From Globodera rostochiensis (taxonomy: Eukaryota > Nematoda > Chromadorea > Rhabditida > Heteroderidae): a DNA stretch of 64,000 nucleotides. Both the position numbers and the translations under genes were made by a program. The DNA lies in assembly GCA_018350325.1 (NCBI GenBank), contig JAEVLN010000004.1, forward strand, positions 3,534,001-3,598,000. Reading direction: 5' to 3'. Below, in pieces: positions 1-12,500 of the stretch (positions are counted from its first letter, which is position 1; every line of letters begins with the position of its first letter). Under the pieces are notes generated by a model, which saw nothing but the letters and a program-made list of their open reading frames with translations, was not told the origin of the DNA and ran no database searches.

Positions 1-2871
1 TTAATATAGAAAATGAATGAATATTCTCTCAGCGCGGGTAAATTGTTGAATATTTAAGTTTATTTTAGTGTTTAATATTAGCAATAATAAAGCATTGAAT
101 GAAGCAGAAAGCAATTGATCGACGTTTCAAACAATTTAAAATTGCTGATCGACGGCTTTTTGGGGATGACGCATCCTTTTCCGCAGAGAATGTCGGATGA
201 ATGTGCTGCTGCTGGTTTGTGCGGAAGTTTGTGTAATGACAACAATTATTAGCCTAATGCTTTCCCCGTCCCCGCCCGACCGGGGATTCCCCGATTCGCG
301 TTCTACTCAACATTTTCTCATCAACTTCTGATCATTACCCTTCAATTGATCAGATCCGGTCAAGGCCAGATCAAAGAGAGACCATCAACTGATCATTTTA
401 AATCATTGCAAACAAAGCTTCTCCATTACTAATTATAAGCGAATTGAGTACAATTAAGAAGCCTTGATTTAAATTGTGCAGCTTTGGATTTCGGAAACGA
501 TTTGGAGCAGTGTTTATAAAATTGCCGATTTCGCTCTTTTTAAGCTTTCCGGAAGCCTTTGAATTTGTTGTCAATAAGTCCATTGAATGAAATTTATTCC
601 CAAGCTCCTTGGCAACCAAAATCAATCGATGGGCAACAATAAAGCGCTGTCATTAAGAGCAAACATTGCCCGAGGCAAAGTGTCATACCTTTCCCCAAGC
701 TATTTGGCAATGGCAGTCTTTGTCGGAACGTTTGCGCACATCGAGTCATTTGAAATTTTATATCGCCTCAGGGGACACTCAAATACCCTCTCCTATTACA
801 AATTGAGGTTTTGAGAGGTTAACCTAGTGCCGCTTCCGAAATCCTTTTTTATATTCACTTTCCCCCTCCCTTTATATCCCCCCCCCCTTTAAGCTCAAAG
901 ATTCCAATTATTTTCTATTGAGTATTTTCGGAGGCGAATCAAAACAATTTAAATTCCCGGGGGCGCTTCCCGCAGTGGTGGGGCCCGGGGGGGGGGGGGG
1001 GAGGGGGGGGGGACTTGAGCAAAAGCCCCCGAGGAAAACTCTTTTTGTGCCGTAAGCTAAGAGAAGGGAGCAAGCAACGGACGACAGGTTCGCTGCAGGC
1101 GACTTTTGTTAGTTTAACTTTTGGCCAAATGATTTTTTGGCCCAGGGGGCTTAGGCTTCGGTGACTTTATCAATCGGCTTCGCTTCTCCAGTAGAGGAAT
1201 TTCTCAGTTTTTTCGGGTCGTTGTCTCGCCGTAAGTCTCGACCATCGCTAACTTTCAGCAGGATTCAAATGCAGCAGTTCTTTAATAAATGCAAAACGCT
1301 AATTTGCTCCGTTTCCGACGTTTGGGAAGGTCGCTGTTATTCTCTACCAAAATTGTTTCCCAAAATGTATTTGCACCGGAAGGGGCCCCCCCCCCCGTCC
1401 GTTGCGTGGCAACCGACAAAATTCGCTTTTCAATGTGAAGCGTCTTCGACAGCTGGCACAATATTGCCTGCCGCTTTAAGCCAATTTTCGGCTTCTTCTG
1501 ATAAATATTTTTTAATTTTTGATTTTGGCATAATGAAATTTGTGATGATTCGTCCTCAATTTTCTCTGAAATTAAACGCGTCAAGGTTCTGTGCTGCACA
1601 TTTTGGCCGTTAATTTCCTTAAAATCCGTAAAAGATTTTTCAGTTGGGTTTATTCCCCGTTTCTGTGTCCGATAGCCCCCGTCACGGACGGATTCTTCGT
1701 GGATTTTAATGCCAATCTCGACTCTCGGCCATTTAGTTATCTCAAATTCATCCATCTTAGCAAAAAGAGTCCAAAAAAGGAAATTTTTTGGGATTGGGCG
1801 GGGCGGCGAGGGGGGGGGGGGAATTGAGCGCATTTCACTATTTGTTCAACACTTTCGTCATGACTTTCCGCCTCTTCAAAATTAATGATGGGCGGCGCAC
1901 AATTACGAACAAATAATTTTTGATCGAAACTGCGGACAAAATGAGGCTGAGTCGTCGTGATCAGAGGGAATTGCGATGACACCGGCGGTCGATCAGTTTT
2001 AGTGGGAGGAAATATTTCCATTCCTCGTTAAAAACATAAATTTCACCATAAAAAACAAAATTTTGGACGTTCGATCGCCAATCAGTCAGTTAAGCAGTGC
2101 CAGCCAACTTTGGAGGTCAATCATCAACAATTGCGCCCGCTAATCAGTCCTTCTCATTACATAAAAATCAAAATTCAGAATGCCGGAGGCTAGAAGCCTT
2201 CCCGGAACCGATCGAAGCCCCCCCCCCCTCCTCCCCTCCCCCTCCCATTCAGCAGCCTCTGCCGCTGATCGCGACTTCTTATCATCCATCCGCCCCTAAG
2301 TTTGTTTGTCTTGCGACTCTTCCGTCGTTGGTTCCCACGTTCTCCCCCCTCCCCGCAAGGCATTTCCCCCTTCGCGGCTTCAATATGCCATCCCTTAAGG
2401 TGGCCGGCCAATTCCTCCCTCAATGGCCATTGGGGCGGGCGGCATCCCCTCAAGCATAGAAAATAAAATATGAATTTTTTGCGCCAATTCGCTCTCATCG
2501 ACTTGCGAATCGAATCCAATTTCTAAAATGAATTCCCCCACCCTCCCACCATGCCCTAGGGTATTTGAAATTTTATATTTTTACAAAAATTCCGATTGAC
2601 GTGCGAATTTCGTTAAATTTTCGAAATCCGCCGGCGCAGAATTCAGCAGGTTGGGGAAGAAAACATTTGCCAGGTGTTTTACACAAATTGTTTTCTCCTT
2701 CCGATTAATTTTTTGATATTTTCGATTTTTTCCATCTGTTTGGATTTTTTGTTGAAATGTAAATTGTGTTTATTTATTTTTTTAGCAAATCCATTTCATT
2801 TCACATAAATTTGTTTTTATTCTCACCTCTGTGCTGCTCCAACTTCGTCATTGGACTGCTCCATCTCTTCT
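1..2871. other. Non-coding stretch, no supported gene
   Basis: I find no reading frame here with protein-like composition and matching splice sites. The sequence is AT-rich and broken by long C or G homopolymers (near 880, 990, 1390, 1810 and 2220). Longer open frames on either strand are proline- or glycine-rich readings of those homopolymers and were not accepted. Regulatory DNA or undetected 5' exons of the gene that follows cannot be excluded. Confidence 0.5.
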
Positions 2872-3308
2872 ATGTCCGCTTCCTGTGCCGCTTCAACCCC
2901 CGCCAACCCGCTAAAGCCGATGGCACGGAACTCATCACTTGGCGAAAATGTGCCGCCAAACGGCGGCGCGAGTACCGGCTCTTCCGCCGAGGTACGACCG
3001 CAACTTATTTCGTTTGTATCATAAAATATTTAAAATTGAAATAAAAATACAGAATCATCGTATTCTTAAGATACTGTAGCTATTGGCTTCGCTTTAATAA
3101 TTTAAATATGTCATTTTTCTCATTCAGATCCATCTGGCACCGCCTCAAGTCACTCCGGACAGCCCTCGCCCGCAGAAAAACGACCGTAAGATTTTACAAT
3201 AAAATTTTGGGAAAATATTGGCCAATTTTCCAAACAGAATCGCCTCTGGCCGCGGTCTCTTTGACCATTCCGTTGCCGACAAATCAACAGAAGCAAAAGC
3301 CGAAGTGA
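2872..3308 (+). CDS. 3' exons of an unrecognised Ser/Pro-rich protein
   Basis: Three exons join in phase: 2872-2991, 3128-3185 and 3238-3308, with GT donors (gtacga, gtaaga) and CAG acceptors, ending at a TGA. The product is about 82 residues if the ATG at 2872 is the start. It is rich in Ser, Pro and Asn, with a Gln/Lys-rich tail and no recognisable domain. An in-frame stop lies upstream of the ATG, but an acceptor inside the first exon (near 2917) could instead join it to exons I cannot see, so this may be only the C-terminus of a longer protein. The support is the phase match over two introns and the GC-rich codons against AT-rich flanks; function is unknown. Confidence 0.45.
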
Positions 3309-6300
3309 TCGCCAAGCAAATCCAACGAAACGGCCAAATTTAAAAGTCCAATCGAACCAATTCCATCGCATATTTATCCATTTTATGTACAAATCATTTA
3401 ATTAATGCCTATTTGAAACGCCGAATGTTTGGGCATAAAGCATCGCTCATGCCTTTTGTTTGACAAAATTAATTCTTAGAAAATTTCCGATTTTTAAGAC
3501 TAAAAAAAAAGTTTTGACCATTTTACAATTTTCGGTTTTATCCCTCCGGCGGTTGGGCGGGGCGGCGATTGATTCGCCCTAAGGGCCCCGAATGCCCTGA
3601 GGCGTGTACGTCCATGTCCGATCACTTTCATTCGCATTTTTATACTCAATTAAGCAGCATTATTATGCAGAACCGGGTTGACACCGACTGACATTTGTTG
3701 TACCTTTTCTATGGGAAGCCTATCGAAAATGAAAAGATATTATTAATTATTATTCTTTTAAACTAAAGTTTTAAAAGCCCAAAGATTCAAACTGTTTTTT
3801 AATCATCGCGCAATTAATCGCCTTTCCGCTCGGATTTTGGGCGGCAACAAATTCCTTCCAAATCCGCTTTGTGCTGTCGTCGTACCCGCGGGGGACGGAC
3901 GGATGAACGAAGAAAACGCACAAATTTTGCTTACAAATCAGACCTTTCAAGTTAGGACTCAGTTTTACCAAACTCTTCCGACCTCCCCCCCCCCCCCCCG
4001 GGCATCCTTCACAGTCCGTCAGTCATTCACAAATCAGCCCGTGTCAAGTTAGGACTCAGTTTTACCAAACTCTTCCGACCTCCCCCCCCCCCGGGCATCC
4101 TTCACAGTCCGTCAGTCATTCAACAAATCAGCCCGTGCCCAACCGGCCACAAAATTGCTGCATTGATGAAGAGTGATTGATGGATCGGGATTTGCGGGGA
4201 ATTGCATTTTTGCGGGTAGTTTGAAAGAATTTTGTTTGATTATAAATGATTTACTTAGAAGCAGAATTGGTTGGTCAAGACCGATTTAAAAGATCAGATC
4301 AAAAATGATCGTTTGGAATCAGTACGGTTTAGATCTCAATTGATCGTCGGACTCATTCCAACGGTTGGAACTTTTGTAAGTAATCAGACAACAAACATTC
4401 CCCCCCCCGGGGGGGTCTTTTCCATGTTTCCAGCCCACTGCACTTTCACTCGTCCATTCTCTTTCACACTTCATCAGTCATTGCCTTCCCCCCCCCCCCG
4501 CGGCAGAATGTGTCAAGTGTCCGTCTGTCAATTTGTCCTCCGGCGAAGCGAATTTGGATGGATTTTGGGAAGCAAAATGAAAAGAAAACATCGCCGGAGG
4601 CACAACAAAACGGAGTCATATGAATACACACAAAATATGTACGAAAATTGTTGTCAAATGACCGTAAACAAAATGCGGTCAGTTCTTTTTCTTGGAATTC
4701 ATTTTCCATCAACATTTAAATCTTATTGGCATTTATAGAAGCCAAACTTTGGAAAGATTCCAATTTCACCCCGTCCAAAAATAACCCAACTATTGCCCGA
4801 GAAGCATTTAAAATTCGTTCCCTGACTGAAAGAAAATGCCCGAGGCAATTTGGCGGTGGCCTCCGGGCGAATTAGCCGTTGGCCAAAACTTCTTGACTTA
4901 GAAAGTCCCCCCCCCCCACACATCGGCCTAGCCCCCCCCCCCACAAATTACCCCACATTTTTGGTCCGTTGCGCTGTGATGGGAGAATGGAGGCGAGGCG
5001 CTGGTGGCTGAATCAATGGGGCCAAGGACACAAAGGCACTCACTCTGCGTCTCTGCCTCTTTCCTCTGACATCTCTACCCTCCCATATTCTCTCTCTTTA
5101 TTCCCACCTTTTCGCTCTCTAATCTTTCGTGTTTCTCTCAACTTCAACACAATTTCCACTCGGCCCTCTCTCTCTGTCTCTTTACCCTCTTAATTACATG
5201 CAGTCACTCGTCGTCCCTCCATCTCTTTCACTCTTTATCTCTTCCCCACAATTTCCTTGCCTTTTTGGCTGATTCACAATGCTTATTTGTTAGCGAACGC
5301 GTCCGCGACCGCGCAGCGGACGCATGACGAAGGGGCGGACGCCGAAGCGGAAGAAAAGGGACAGAGAGAAGTGACGGAGTCGGCCTTCTTGACTAAGGCC
5401 CCCCCCCCCCTCTTTTATACCCGCGCCCTCTTCGTCTCCGGCACTTTGCCGCGCTCCCCCCCCCCCCCCCCCCCGAGGCGTTCCGCACCCTCCCGCCGCT
5501 GCCTTAGGCAAGTTGAAATTTAATCGCCGGCACTTCTTTCGAAAGGCCGAGGCCGAGTTCGTTTCCAGCGGCTATGGCCTGTCTAAGCATTTTCCTCGAG
5601 CCTTTTACTATTATATCGTAGTATATGCCCTGGTAGGCATTATTCTTAACCTTCCGCCCCCCCCCGTCGGCTGGCAGTAAGTGGAAATTCAACCGGCTGG
5701 CACTTTGCCTCGGACATATTTGCCCTTAGGGTATATGCCAAAGTTGTGCCGTTTCCTGGCCAAATTGACTTCCTAAACTCTCTTTGCCGCCCTTTTGTTG
5801 CTTTGTTCGTGCCGCTTAGAGGTGCCAAGAACGGCTGGCACAACAATCCACGCAAAACACAAAATGTTTTTAACTTTTGTCAATAAGCAAATAGTACGAC
5901 AATGACCAGAAAATGGTCAATACATTTTTTAAATTTTTGATGACATTTGAAAAAAATTTATTTTAAAATTGCCATACAACCCATCCAATTTGATGGCCTG
6001 TGGGCACATTGCTTGGCCTAATTAATTTAGGAGCCGAATGGCCTGAGGCCATTCGGCAAAACATGCCCAGAGGGGCTTAGTGCAATTTCCCCTTTATTTT
6101 TGGCAAAATGAAATTAGAGTTGGAAAATTAGACGATTGTCTTCATTTTAGGAACCAAAATTTTCTATTTTGGTCTTATTATAGAAAATTGAGTTCTGTTT
6201 TATACAATTACCCATTTTTGGATTTACTGAAAATTTTTAAAATGTTTTTTTTTGCAATAATTTGCAGCGAATTTAATTAGGCCATTCACTAATTACGAAA

Positions 6301-9300
6301 GTGCAACGAAAATAAAACCCGCCTGCCCTAAATGCTAAACATTTCATCTCCAAGTTTGGGGACGTCGCAAATATTCCAAAGCTAACGGATTTTAAAAAGT
6401 TAAACCCTTTTAATTTTTGATGGAATTTGTCTCGATGAGTCATTTCACATTCCCATAATAACAAATGTCAACGAATTCGGACAAAATTCGTTTGCCCGCC
6501 CACACCAACAAACAGCATTCCGTACCAAATGGCGTCGAGAGTCTCGGCATCAATTAGGACTCATTATTATGTATTAGACTTTAACAATTTCAAAGAGTTC
6601 CCACAAAATTTGAAAAAATTAGCCCAGTTCCAAACCAATTTCGGGCACCTTATTTTGGATTCAATGGCGTGAAATTGAGAGCTTTGGCCAAAAATGGAAT
6701 GTTTAGCTATTTATCATTTGAGAAATCAGAAATGCCGGAGGGGTTGGGCTGTTTATTCATGCGGAAATCCACCGCCGAATTCACTGAAGCGTTCATTTTC
6801 TCACATTTTGAATTTTTTTGTTACGTGCACAAAAATTGGCCGAAGAATCGATGGCCAATTATTTGTGCCAGATTCAAAATTTGTCAGTTTTTGGCACTGA
6901 GAGATAAAGGCCAAGCCCTGAGGGCTTTTAGGCATTATTTTGCGTGCCGATGGGCAGCAAATTCCCGCCGGGCTGCCATCATTTTCCATGTCCGCGGGCA
7001 ATAAATCTTAGGCCCAAATTTTTTGTTTTGTTCCAAACGGAAACATTGTAACTTATGGCAAACCAAAAATCGGCTTGGATTCAGCGGCCCTTTTTCGGAT
7101 AATCCAAAAAGGGCCCGCGGGCATTTGCCAGTCGGCGCCCGCCCGGCCGTAAGCGGCGCTGAAATTGGCCAACAGACGAACATTCCTCGTCCCCCTCTTA
7201 ACCCAAAGTGCCACAACGGCTTTTTGCCGGAATATAAAATTACAAAATTCCCTTACTGCCGCACCCATGACCGCCGACATGTTTATTGTAGCTGATCGTA
7301 AAACAAGCACTTCCTTCATTTCTTATTGGCATTTTTTACAATTATGGCACTTTCTGTTGATTGGACCGATGCCCTCAGGCCGCAGTCGCCCATCGTTTCT
7401 TCTTTTGCCTCGGGCACTGGCATTTCGTCCCGGGAATAATTAATTTGTTCGCGCTTCTTCCCGTCCATCCATCCAATTCTCTCAGCCGCAGAATCCCACA
7501 CAACTTTGTCCCGGCCCGACCTCCGGGAAATTGGCGCCAGCCAGAGGATTGGGCCAATTCTGTGGCTAGCAATGCAAATTGGCCCCTCGGGCACAGCCCT
7601 TGACACTTCGGCACAGGACGAATGCCAATGATGTGTGTTTGTGCCAACTCAGCCAAAAATATACTGGTGGTCCACAGAGTTCAAAGTGTTTATTAAAACC
7701 CTTCAAAGTGTTAAGTACAAAGCAAAGTAAATACCGAAGAATATTATTTGAGCAAGCCGGATTATGAGTTAAACTCATTATCTGAACCTGTCCGTGCCGC
7801 ATCCACTGACTCACAGATCACTGATCGAAATTTACATATTCCCATTTAAGCTTTTGCCAGAAACTTTAACTTTACCAGCTTCTTGTGTCAAAAACCGACG
7901 TGGACTAGCTTTCGTGCCATTTTGCACCCGGGTCCCGTGGCTCTCCCGCGATGTTGCCAAGGGCGACGGGACTTCTTCTGTTCACCCGGGTCCTAACTCC
8001 TAACGTGACAACCCAGCCACCACAACAGAGCGAGCATAAGCATTTGTGGCCCCCAACCGACGTGCCGTTTGAGTGCCCAATCTCGGCACTGATGCCCTCG
8101 GGGCTTAAGGGGTGCCCTAATCTTCCGTACTTCTCCCACATACACCCCGCTCAAAACTAATCTCGGCACTCAGCCACTGAGCAATTTTCTCTCCACCCCT
8201 CGGGCGCCGGTGATGCCCACGGAGAGATTATTTTTTAGAGTTGGCTGGGTTAATGTCCGAGAGCTCAAATTCAAAGGCTCTTTCCGGATGACGACACTTT
8301 TTGATACATCAAAATCTTTCAAACATCCCATTTGATTCAAAGTGCCGAGATTAACATATCTTTCTTCTGGCGATACTCTCGGATTAAAGCTGAGATTTTC
8401 CATCCCTTTGCATTATTGTGGCATTGCGGGAGATTGGGGCGGGGGCGGGCGGGGGGGGGGGGGGAACGGAAAACGAAGTCTTAATTAAGCGATGCCGGAG
8501 GGGATGCCATCCGCAAACACGCGCACATTGCCTTTGCCGAGAGGCGCTGCCCAAATGCCGCGGCACTTTCAATTTCTTCTAATTACACACACTGTTGGCA
8601 TTGGCACATTGCAATGAACAATAAAGTAACAGATTCTGCGAATGTCACTGGCAGCCGCATAGTGCCAAAATAGAAAATGAGCAAAAAATGTTGGCACATT
8701 CCAACAGAGCGAATCGTCTGAATTGGGCAAAAATTTGGCAAAAATTAGTCAATTTTTGAAACTTTTGTGGTTTGCGTCATTCAAAGACTTAAATTAGCAA
8801 ACTTTTGTTTTGTTATCCAATTTTGAGGCTTCACCGGTTTGTAAATGTCGATTTGTAACTCTGACAACATTTTGGGCTTCCCGACCTTTGTGTTTGCCGA
8901 AAGTTGTTGATATTTGAATGCATGGGCACGTCAAGGTGTCTTTTGAACGACCGCCATCCCCCTTCGCCCCCCGGGGCTTTCATTGCCCAAATAACGCCTC
9001 GAGCAATAAGCATTTATTACACGCGCCCCAGGCAAAATGTTTTTGAGACGAAAGTGTCCGTCCGTCCTCCGCTCACTTCAGTTCAGTCGGCGGATGTTTG
9101 CGCAAACAGACGGCCCGCCAGGGGGGGGGGATGTGTTGATGATCCCCAACCCTCAAAATGTGTTCAGTTTGTTTATTACAGAATTTCCCCCCCCCCCCAA
9201 CTTTCACTCGGATTTCAAATAATTTTTCCTCCAGTAACCGTCGTAACTCGACAAACAATTCATCCGCGTAAACTTCATTTATTTGCCTCTCATGAAACTT

Positions 9301-9528
9301 TCCCGCGCTGAAGTTTGGCCAGAATATCCATTTTAAGTAATTAACAGTTTATTAGTCTTAGCAACTTAAGCTTCAAAGCTTCATGAAATACGCCATCCAA
9401 AGCATTCCAAAGTCGGCTTTAACACGAAACTCATAGGACCTCAAAATTAAATTCAAAAAATATATCCAACAAATTTGCGTTCTTTTCTCAATTCCTCTGC
9501 ATTTGTCCTGTTAAGCCCAAAAATTCTG
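3309..9528. other. Long non-coding interval
   Basis: Over 6 kb without a supportable gene. It holds a 95-base direct duplication (3947-4137), C/G homopolymers, and many scattered short GC-rich words of the type TGCCCGAGG or GCCCTCGGGC (for example near 4845, 6735, 7370, 7585, 8095 and 8495). Open frames are short, overlap on both strands and lack splice-site logic. The last few hundred bases must contain the calsyntenin promoter, but no clear motif was seen. Confidence 0.5.
3947..4137. repeat. Tandem duplication, two copies of ~95 bp
   Basis: Two adjacent, nearly identical copies (about 3947-4043 and 4044-4137). They differ mainly in the length of an internal C run and one A insertion near the end. 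The close identity indicates a recent duplication. Confidence 0.85.
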
Positions 9529-12500
9529 ATGGCTCATTTATTCCTCATAACTTGCCTAGCGGCAATATTGACGCCCCAGGGCATTTTGGGTCGCCATAAG
9601 CACTTCCATCACCGGGTGCCGATCATCGATTTGGACGGTGCCGAACAATTGGTGAGTGCCATTCGAAGACGCATTAATTATGGCAACAATTCCTTCACAG
9701 GTGGGCACAGTACGCGAAGACGACCGTACCGTAAATGTGTCGCCGCAGCTGCGAATTCTGCACGGAACTGGTCAGTTTTCATCACGCTTATTGTATCAAC
9801 CGAAACAAATAAAGCCAAAAATATTAATTAGGGTTGGACAAAATCGGCTAACATCCGAATATCCGTCTGGATAACTCGGTTTTGTCCAACCCTAGTATCC
9901 ATCATTAGGCCCCATCTGCCACTATGAACTCAGCTGGGCAGACGACGACGCCTCTGGCGGTGTTTTGATGCCATTCGAAGTGCGCGTTTTGGACACCGCC
10001 GAAGGCACAGCGCAAATTCGGCACAAAAACGGGGCGGAAGCGTTGGATTGTGCCGTAAAATCGGAGTTTCGCATCCGTCTCAGCGCGATGAAGTGTGGCG
10101 ACGACGCGGAAAAGAGCGAAGCGTATAAATTTTGAATTTAAAAAGATTAGACGACGTATACTGTATCTATTCTTTAGGGTGGAGCTGAAGATTACGGTGC
10201 AGGACGTAAACAACCATGCACCCGAATTTGACGGTACAATTCGTTTATGCCCATCTCTGCCTCTTTACAAAACACTTCGTTCAGCCCCCTGGTACTCATT
10301 CGACGTGGACGAAGGCCAAGCCCATGCCGAAATTGCGCGTCTGTACGCCCGCGACAAAGACTGTGGCCATCCGTATGGCGAAGTGTGCCGCTACGAGTTG
10401 ACCAACACGCTCGCGGACAGTCCCTTCCGTATCGACTCGCGCGGTGTGCTGAGCGTACAGCGACCGTTGAACCGCTCCACGACCGAATCGCACATTTTGA
10501 CGGTGGTGGCGGAAGACTGCGGAATGGTGCGTTTTTCTAAAAAATGTTCGGCACAATCGGTGCAGATCTTTTCATTATTACTTAAAATTGGAAAATTGTC
10601 GAACAACACTCAAATATGCTTACCGAAACCCAAAAGCCGAAACCCGCCTTCAAACTTTACTCTTTAGCTCCGCTCGAAGTCCGCGCTGGTCACTGTGCAC
10701 GTCCGCCCGCGTTGCGTGGACGCGCTGCGTTTGCACGTCGCTGCGCAGAGAGCGCGTCATGTTACCCAAGGCGAACCCCGAGGGCTCATTGTGTTTCCGG
10801 AAGCGGAGGTGATAATTACATAGAAAAATGCCATTTTATTAATTGGCAAAAAGGGGCTTTATTTGGCAATTTAATGAGTTTCCATCAAAATATCATTAAA
10901 GGTGATCGCATGCGGCGCCTCAGGCGTGGAGTGTCGCGCGGAAGCGGATGTGGAGCTGGAGCAGAGCGGCAAGGAGCACTTGGTGTTGGCGGAAGCGCTC
11001 GCGGAGTGCGGGTTGCGCAGCGCGGACGCGGTTCAACTGTTGCCTGAGGGCAACGGGAAGGCACAGGCGATGAAGCAGCAACAGAACGAGAAGAAGAAGA
11101 TGAATAAGGATGAAGAAGAAGCTGCCGATGATGAGGGAGAGGAAGAGGAGGACGAAGACGAGAAGTGGGCCTTCGACGGAAAGACCAACGTAAGTTTTTT
11201 GTCGTTACAAATTAAGAAAAATGCCATGCAAAACATTTAAGCTGGTCGTGTCGAAAGAGCGCATGGACAAAGTGGTGCCGGAACGCTTCACGCTGTTGTT
11301 CTCCATGAACGCAGAGGCGGGCACGGAGGAGCAGCAGCGCCAGAAGCAGAACATAATCTGCGAAACGGACGCCAAGGGTAAGCAACAAAACAAAAACTTC
11401 ATTATTTGCATTGACACAAAAAGTGAACTGTCTGATGTTGACGTCTGAAGTTTAATCCAATTTAGGCCTTAACCGGCACCACTTCGCGGTGTACCTGCGT
11501 CGCTGCAAGTTGGAGCTGTTGCTGCGGCGTGAGACCGAACACGCGAACGCGGAGTTCCGTGCGGCGGAGTGGCGCTGGAGCGACGCTCGCATTTGCGACG
11601 GGGAATGGCACCGCTACGGACTGATCTTCAATGACCTGGACAATGTGCAGGTGGGCAAACAAAACTCGTTTTGAGTTATTGGAAGTTTCCCATGACTGGA
11701 GTGTCTCATTGTTTCAGTTTCAAAGATCCTCAAATGAGGTTCAACATAAAATCAGATTACTCACAGGAACCCTATCTCATTAGATGCTCATCTACAAGTA
11801 TTTTTGTCCCCCAACTTCAGTTGCTCATTGACGGCGAGCCGTTCAACGCGACGGATCGCAACCCGGAGGTGCTGGACGATTGGCCCCTGCACGAAGTGAA
11901 GGCCAGACAAACAAAGCTGACCATCGGCGCCTGTAAATAAATAAAATAATATATAAAAGTATTAAAGCTAATTAAGGTTGGCATGGCCGCCAGCGCGACT
12001 TTGTCCAATTCTTCACCGGACATTTGTCCTCCGTTTGGCTATGGCCCGGCCGCGCGCAAGCGCCGGAGGCAATCGGCTGCGCGCATGGACAGCACTATCG
12101 GCTGACTATCGACCAGCAGCTGTTGAAACTGCAGCATGGACAGGTGGGGGATTAACGACTTGAAGAGCTGCTTGAATTTCCGTTATATTTGAATTAATTA
12201 AATGATAAAAATATTGCTGAATTTCATTTATTTAAGTCCGTGAAAGACATTTGCATTCCCTCCATTTGGTGTTTGTTGGTCAATAGATACTTTTGAGTTC
12301 CGCCAAATTCAGTCCGTCCGCTTCACCGCCACCGACCGCACGCAGTTGCATTTGCACGCCGCGTCTCCGGTTGAACTGGCACTTTTAATCCGTGCCATCC
12401 GTCTTGCGGTTGATCCGTTGGTGTCCGGGACGGCTGACCAACACCGGGTCGCGCCGTCCGTGCGAGAGGGCACGCGCCGTGTCACGCTCAGCGCACAATT

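Noticed and set aside
1282..1833. 183-codon - strand frame
   Set aside because: Opens on a C-run-derived Pro stretch, overlaps an equally long + strand frame, and shows no domain or intron pattern.
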